A stretch of 64,000 nucleotides of DNA from Schistosoma mansoni (taxonomy: Eukaryota > Platyhelminthes > Trematoda > Strigeidida > Schistosomatidae). A program made the position numbers and the translations under genes. The stretch is from NCBI RefSeq assembly GCF_000237925.1, contig NC_031500.1, positions 3,170,315 to 3,234,314 on the forward strand, given 5' to 3'. Shown here in pieces: positions 33,201 through 42,200 of the stretch (position 1 is its first letter; every line of letters starts with the position of its first letter). The notes beneath the pieces were generated by a model. That model did no database searches, was not told the DNA's origin, and saw only the letters and a program-made list of their open reading frames with translations.

Positions 33201-36200
33201 TGGTAGTGATGCTACGGGCTAAATTTTGATTATTCTTTTTTTCTCATATCCTGGGTGAATTAGTTCGATATTGGCATTAAGTTATAAGTTTTTATATAAA
33301 GTTAGATAATGGCTAGTAGTGAAATCTAGGATATGCGTTTCGTCCCAATGAGGACCCGTCAGTTGGACGTATGAACATCCCAACTCCGATGTATATATCA
33401 GGACTCGAATCAAGTACCTTTCGTTTCAAATGTCTATCATGTTATCCGGGGAGCTACTGAGCACAGATAGACATTAGCTTGTGTGACAGGGGTGAACTTA
33501 TCAATAGTTGATTTTTTACGAAAGCTGTAACTAAGAGAAAATGCAGTGAATGGATTTTTTTAAACAACTGGTACATAAAATAGCTGACGTTCTCTACTGA
33601 ACAGATACTACAACCTCTTTAGACTGTTATGATAGAAATGCTATTATCAACTTATGTTATGAGTAGGAAGAATGAAACTTGTATATACTGAACTGAAAAC
33701 TAATGTAAACTAGGGATAGTAAATTATTTTCAGCTGTTACAATTCACAGAGAATAGTATAAACTGAAAATTATACTGTAAACAGTACTATGAGAACACCC
33801 ACTCCAAACTAGCTAACCCCAATTACCCCTGTATAGTTCTGGACTCAGGATTTAATATGATTTGAATCAAACTAGCCACGAGAATAGCTCGATCAGTTCC
33901 CTTTCGACTTTGCACTATTACACATGATCCACGTAATTTTGCCTCTTCTAAACTTTGATCCTTTGATGCTCTTCTTTGTTTTTCAGCTAACAAACATTGT
34001 TCTTGTTGAAGTTGTTGTTGAGCGAATGCATCCAAAGCGTCCAAAGCTGTTGCTCCAGCAACAGCAGCTGCTAACGCTTCACGAACCAATGATAACCAAG
34101 CTGAAAGTTTTTTTGACTTCTTAACATTATTATAACTACTTAAATCCGATTCAGTAGTTACATTAGTAGATTGAATATCTAATTGACCGAAATTCGAGAC
34201 CATATCATTCTTACTCGACGTATTTATTTGTTCACGAACAACATTATCATCAAGTGAATTGACTGAATTATCACATGGGATTGATGCAGCCACAGAGTTA
34301 CGTAATCCGAAGTTTCCTATTGGATTTAATGCGGCACTGGACAACATTCCAATAGAATCACTGATTCCAGATTGAAGTGCACCAAATGTTGTGTTGCTTG
34401 AAGATCGAGTTAAACGACCACATGATGTACAAGCTTTTATTGATTAGAAGAAAACAGAATAGTTTAAACAGTAACAGGGTGTTCTATAACTGTGAAAACT
34501 ATAATAATACTACAATACTAGTCAATAAAGAAGACATGTGTCGGTCACACATTCAACAACCAACAACATTACGCTCAATGTATATGGATTTCTGGGATAT
34601 AAAAAGTAGCTTAAAAGGTAAATATAGCCATAACAATATCTCACGACTAAGGAGAACACCTAACTGTGGTCAGTTGTACAGTCGAAATCGAAACTAGAAA
34701 AATGTATCGATTAATTCGGTTAGGATATATGTTACATTTCCCTATGAACACCAAATAGTTGCGTAGGCTGTATGATTTTTTTTATTCATTATTGCTCGAG
34801 TATCACCGGACAACTGCATTAACAATGCTGAAGTTATGTATAGGATACTAGGCAAGTAGAAAAGTTTGTTTATGAGGTTGTAAATCTACATCAACTATGG
34901 TTAGGACATGTTATAGATATTCCCAACCACCGCCTACCTCGACGAATGATGTCTGGTATTAGAATAGATTGGGAAAAAGCCATTGGGTGAACAAACTAAA
35001 AAGTGACATCAGTCCATGAAGTCGTTGACATTTGATATGAGCCCTATAGGTATGTGCAGAGTACTTGGTAGTGGTCTGTCTAATCACCTCGATTATTAAT
35101 TAGCGACGTCTGGTGACACGCCTGAAAATCAGTAACAGTCGGACAGATGAACTCCTTATCTTCCTCTGGATCTTCAGGTCCAGTATTCTTCATGCATATC
35201 ATTTCATTTCGCCTAATAGATTAACATTCTCAAGCTTAATTATTTCTCACTATCATAGCAGTAGTAGAGCAGTACGGTTGTTAAGCCCAAAATTTTATTG
35301 AGCGTTAGTCACATTTAAGCTAAGTCGTCACAATTATTCCCAAACAGAATCAGTAAGACGATTGTTTTCCAAGGAAGAAAAAATTAGTGGTCAAAACACA
35401 CAGAAATATATAAACGAACTAAAAAAACATCTTACCATAAATGAATTTCCTGAAAGTGACAATCAAGTTACCCGTAGATTCTAACGGTCTACAAACTCGT
35501 CTCCATTGTGGATAATATTGTTCGAATTCAACAAGACCACCTCGGGAGGAGAAAAAAGATTAACAGAGGTTAGTGTTAATTGAATTTTATTTCACTATCA
35601 GTAATACAGACTTCCAACATCAAAAACTAACGAACAAATTGAATGGTTGACGGATCTATGGAGATTAGTTTAATTTATAGGTTGTTATTCACCGTTGATT
35701 GAACATCAATCACCAAGATAAAAGTGTATAGATAATGATGTCTAGCTTTAGGATGAGTTCCTAGACTCCCAGTGGATGATTGTGATAGATGAAATCCAAA
35801 CATGACGGGAGAAGGTTAGTCTCTGTCAATAGAATCAGTTTATAGTAGTGCTACATCGCAGATCGAGTGGATTTAGTGGTCTGAAAGTAAGTACTAGCTC
35901 AAAGTGAGGCCTGAAGATCCTAGATCCAATTTCGGACGGGGCAGTAAGTTTATACTGCTAAGATGCCCCATGATCAGATGAAATTGTAGTCAAGCCTCTA
36001 CTAAAACCACATATACGCCAGTTGGATTGTTTATAATTGACTTACTTACGCCTGTTACCCTACGTAGAGGAGCATGGGCCGTCCACCATGATTCGTTATC
36101 TAACTCTGTCCTGAACAGTCTTTTCCAGTTACTATTCATCCTTTTAATGTCTGCTTCCAGTTCTCGACTTAATGTGTTCTTTGGTCCTCCACTTTTCCGC

Positions 36201-39200
36201 TTCCCTTCCGGACTCCAAGTTAGGGCTTGCCTCACGATGCAGTTTGATTATTTACTTAGTGCATGTCCGATGCACTTCCAACGTCGTGGAGCATGTTTGC
36301 GGTTACTTCTGTTTCTGACTTTAATGCTTTAGCAGGTATTTTATCTAGTGATGCTGCTTTCCGACTCTTGATTTGTCTGATGGCCCTCCTGATCTCTTCG
36401 ATCGGTGGCGGATTGACACCTATAGAAAGGTCTTTAGGTGCTGCTTCCATATCCCGTGGACTCAATGGAGCTTGCATATTCAAGAGTTCCTCGAAGTGTT
36501 CCGCCCATCTGTTCCTGTGTTCTTGAATTTCAGTGATTGGCGTGCCTTCTTTGTACTCGACCGATCTCTCTGGTTTACTATATTTCTCTCTCAGTTTCCT
36601 CATCGTGTCTTATAGTTGTTTCGTATTTCCTTCTCTTGCACCTTCTTCCGCTGTAATTGCTAGCTCCTCAACGTATTTCTGCCTGTCGGCTCTAATACTC
36701 TTCTTTACCTGCTTGTTTGCTTCTGTGTATTCAGCTTGTGCCTTGGCCTTTTCTGCTCGTGTTCGGCTGGCTGTTAGTAACTGCTGTCTTCTTGTTTTTC
36801 CTTTCTTCAATCTTGTCCAGGGTTTTGATACAGATTCATTCCTTATGATGACGCTAATTGCGGCCCAGCACCTCCTGATAGATTGAAGTTAGTGCTTCTT
36901 TGATCCCTTCCATAGTAGTTTCTTGTTCTTCCACTAGATCCTGTAGAGCTTGAAAGCTGTTGTTGAGAGCTATCTTGAATTGGTTGAGTTTGTTAGTATC
37001 TCGAAGGAAGGCTGTGTTGAACCTTTGTGATGCTGTCTGTCCAGTTGTCCAATGTTTCTTTAGCTTCAGTTTCATCTTGGCCACAACCAGGTGGAGATCT
37101 GGAGCTATGTCAGCTCCTCTCCTAGTTCTCACATCTCCCATTGTCCTTCGGAATTTTTCGTTGACACAAATATGATCTGTTTTGTTCTCTGTAGTGTGAT
37201 CCGGTGAGACCCATGTAGCTTTGTGTATGTGTTTGTGTGGGAATGTGGTGCCGCTTATAAGGTATGTTGAAGTGACGAGTGTAGAATAAAACGTTCTCGA
37301 GTTCACTATATAAAAAATAAACTCTAATCTAAATCCATAAAAAAATCTACTCTACTAACCATTGGTGTTAAAAAGATTAACAACAAACAAAATAATTGAT
37401 ACATGGAGCCAATTTAAAATCAACCAGATGACAAATGTACGTGATTGGCCAAGAAATGACTTTCATTTCTGAGGAATAAGATACACCATTGCTGGTCTAA
37501 CTTTCTAAAGGATAGAGAGAGATATCTATGAATGAGTATACATATATTGCGCCTATTCAGTCTACTCAATCAACTTTCTCATTCTTAGTCTTTTTACTCG
37601 AATGACCGGTTGAGTTCGTGTAACTGTGCAGTTCGTGAAACTTCATATTAAAAACAACATAACTCACTTGTTGCTTGAGGTTTTTTTGTTTCATTTTGTG
37701 TTCTTAAATCCAATATAACACCTCTACATTTATCTGGTAATATACAAGAAAGTAATTGTTCATCTGAACGACATCGACCAGTATTAAATGTTGAACTAAA
37801 TGGTAATATGGAATTTTTCGAAGATGAATTAATAATTAGATTATTCGATTTGGTTGATGAAGTTAAACTAGAGTTAGATGATAATAGAGGAGTAGTATTT
37901 TGATTGTTTGTAATTGTAGACTGGTTAATCAATGGTTCAGCAGTTATTAATAAAGTGGTCTAAAAGATAGATTAGAAAAAGAGGTAACAAGTGATTGGAT
38001 TCAAGCATTAGAGTCATTCAGTGAAACCGAGCGTCTACATTACAGATAACTCATAGATACTTTTTTTATTTTTTTATTTAAACACATAAATATTGGTACT
38101 AGGAAGCACCAGATACATATGAGCCTCACAAATCTCATTCGATTTGTGTGAGGGCTGTCATACTGCCCAGGTGCCTAGACTGAAGCAGGTGGTTTTCTTA
38201 GGGGCCCACACCCCGAGCCTTTGACCTGAAGGTCTGATCCACAAGGTAGTGGAGCATCTTAAAGAGATGCAGTCCCATGGTAGCCGGTGACCAACGATTG
38301 ATTCATACGCCATTTGTTCCCTCAGGATACTGGAGCCCATGTACACCATTGGTTTGGAATCAGGGTTTTCCAACTCCCCTAGGTGGATCCTCCACATCCA
38401 CCAACCCGGTTAAAGCGCCGGACATTCGCTTTTCGTCCTCTCACTTTCGTGAATACCCCCGCCACGAGAAGGCAGTGACTAGGACTAATGGAAGAAAATA
38501 CAATTTATTGTGGATTGAGGATTAAGAGACTGGAAAATCAAAACTTTATGACCGGCTCTTTTAATACTGTTAATTATGGACAATCATCAACCTATCGCGT
38601 TTATGAAATCGTCGAACGCATACGGTTTTTTGTGTATATCGATTGAAGGATTTATTATCTGAATGATTACTGATAAATTTTCTTTCGAATAACCTGTCTA
38701 TATATATCATTTCGGCAAATTATTTGATCTAAATGTGAGCTACAGGTGAAAGATTTTGGCCCAAAAACAAAGGTCCTAGGTTTGATTGCGGAGTCTTGGA
38801 TGGGTACTGCTAAGGAGTCTCATGCCAGGAAACGGATATCCAGTACTGCCAGGTTTTCAGTGGTTGTCTAACCTAGGCCATTTCGTGAGTTCGATCAGAA
38901 TATTTTAAGTTGAGAAAAACGTGCGAGAATCGCGCAACATTTGTTGAAACTGAACTAAATCTGAGTGAGATTGGAGGTCTCTCAAAAATCCTATCTTTTT
39001 CTGGAATATTCACTAGTGACGAATCATGGTTCAACGAGCATAACATCGAGATTGACTTTGGAGAACATTTAAAACAACGTAAACTGACAGAACAAATGTT
39101 TTGTCAGAAACTAGAAGTATTTTGAAGAAGATAAGATTGAAGTACTCCGAATTTCATAGAAATGATCCCATGAAAACATTAGAGATCCCAACAGTGGGGT

Positions 39201-42200
39201 TAAAACATTGAAACTATACATTAAGCGATCCTGTAATAAACTGTACAAAATATAAAACGTGATCTTGTGACAGATACAAGGGGAAGTAGACTGGTAAACA
39301 AATCACTTATTTCGGTCTACGGAAGCAGTGAGTAGTATCTCTATAGGTTTTCAGCACACAACAACAATGTGAATCAAAGCCGAATACCTAGAAAAAAGAA
39401 ACTCATACTTGTTAAATGAATTATAATACAAAATTGCAACTAACAGAAAATGAAAATATGTACATAGTTGTCTCGTACTTGTCTTGGCTTATGATAGTAT
39501 AGCAGTAGAGGAAAACGACCACCATGACGAAATCGGCTACTTTCTATAATCATTTGATCATCACATTTAACAGGTACAATAAATGTTTTCGGATAAGAAT
39601 TGCACAACTAGAACGGGGAAGATAAATAAAATGAATACAAAGCGGTCTTAAAAATATTACCTTAATGATAGTAGTAATCATGGAAATAATAATGTATGTA
39701 GCTCGTATCACAAACAGACTTTAAATAGAGCATTAATGAAAACCATGAAGCACTGAATGACTGTTTGGTCACAGGATGAGACTCTTCGATAGTGCACGTA
39801 AACAACCCTCGACGAATCAAACTTTCTGGCTTCGGGTTGCATGACTAATCTTCAGACCATTGAGTTACCAAGCAATGGTTCACATTAGTAACTTCATTGC
39901 CCAACTGTAGATGCTAGCTTGACGTAGTGGTTAGGCCCGCCTATCATAACAACACAATCGAACTTTACTGCAGGGAAAAACTGTTTTTTTAACCCAACCA
40001 TTCCAGGTAGGTCGACAAGAGGGCAGTAAGAATAGAAGTAAAAAAAACGTAGGGCCTGAAAACGAGGTCGTGCTGTCGTTTGGACAAGGATGTAATAGCA
40101 GTAAGGTATTCCTTCAGAAAACCAGCATCTGAAGTGATATTGCCTTCTCAAAAAGTAAAGAGTGGTTAGAAAAGTTTGATCTCAAGGACAGCATACCTTA
40201 CTTTTCCCCATGGATTCCCGCTGCCAACACCAATGGCTGTAAGTAAAGAGCTAGCTTACCTAAGACTATTCACAAAAAGGCTGCGTGTGATCAAGTCAAA
40301 CGGTTGTCTTTTGGACTTCGTGGTCACGACAACAAATTGTCAAGAACATGACTAATCCAGTTCCTTTTTAGGTCCCTCAAATTGAGTGTCAATACAATAT
40401 TCGACTATTAACCAGTCAGTCGTAAACAACGTTCAGTCTAAGTCGTTGAGTGCCGTACAGACTCTACGAATCAGTCACACACTGTAGAAATAACTCCCTA
40501 CAGAGCATTCAACCAAACGCACAAAACTTTCCCAATACTATACATATAATACAATATTAAGAAAATATTTCACGTTAATAGATACTACAACGAAAACGAA
40601 ATACTACCTACTGAATAATTTTCATTTAATTGACTTATACGCCAACTCCCAACAGACAATAACTCATTGATATTGTTAGGCCAATCGGTGGTTTTTATTA
40701 CAGGTAAAAGTGATGATTGGTTGGATTTATAAGCGAATGGGTAAAGCAATGTTACGTCATCTGTCATAAAAAATATAAGGAGTAGAAAACCTTTAAAAAC
40801 ATTTACAGATTGATCTAAGATGGTGGTTGAAAGTAGTCGACATAAAAAAATCTGCAATCACAAATCCATTTGTTCAGCATATACAACAATCAGACTCACA
40901 CATAAATTTGCAAAGTGGATTAAATGTCTAAAATACAATGAGCAGACTTAATACAATAGTTGAACGGGGTTACTACACATTATCAAACGTGGCTTAGAAT
41001 GGAAGCAAGTGATGACTTCACTGCAGTTTTCTATTACATTCTTCGCAAAGATGATTTGAACTTTCCTAACAGAATAACATCTATTTTGGTATCCTGTGGC
41101 GTGCTGACAGGTACAGACTACCTAGTTGGAGTCAGCTTGATCAACGCAATCAATCGTTGATATTAGGTAACATGGCTCAGAAACAGTCACAATAGCCAAG
41201 ATGCAGTCACACTTTGTCTTCTATATTCTGAGTTAATATGGTCTCGTTCCATATTTTTAGGCTCATTCTTTCAGTGTTTTGATGAACCAAGAGTTTAACA
41301 AGCTATAAACGAAATGAAATAAAACACAGAGGGCTAAAGAAAAATTTAAAAGGAAATATTAATAAAAACATACGTAGTTGAGCTCATAAATAAGAAGCAA
41401 GATACTTACCTATTGAGGATACTGCCTCTAATAACTGTTCAAGTGAACGAGCAACAGAAAGACTGTTAACAGTCAATTCATAAATATTAAAATCTTTTGT
41501 ATACAAAACAATCGTATATCCAGTTAATATGGATGGTGTGAATCGACGTTCAGTAGGTGATTCACACAAACGAAACCCATCAATTGCTCTGTACATAATC
41601 TTTACGAAATAAAAGAAAAATTATAGATGATTCAAAAGATAATGAGAAGTAATTGCCTGGGGAAAAAAGGATAAATTATGTAAACAATGGACTATAGAAC
41701 ATAATTCAGACTACAGACGTATATTATGCTAGGATTTACTGATTTTAATTCACTGTACAGAAATGATTTCACGCAGACAACGCTTTGCAGACATATATAA
41801 TCAAGCATCGAGTGTCTCCTACCTAAAAAGGCTATTTTTCACAATCACAAAGCAAAGGATAAACTTCAGATCAGAATACCCACTCTTCAGTTGATGGACA
41901 AACATATCATCTACGTCACAAGTAAAACGTTTACAGGACCCAAATAAGGTAGGACAATAGTACCGAGAGTTCGTCAGCCTCCAGGGTTTGTAAGACTTAC
42001 AAGATAAGCCAAGCAGTCATGTGCAATAGTTCACCCCTCTACAGCTAAACTACACAAAGACACACATTAGGCCTTGGAAGATATTTTGCACTAAGAGGGA
42101 GAAACTGTTACAGGTGTAAGATACATGGAGAAGACTCTAACGACAACTGCGATATAGAACAGCTTCAGTCTGGGCACCTGGGCAGTATCACAGCCCTCAC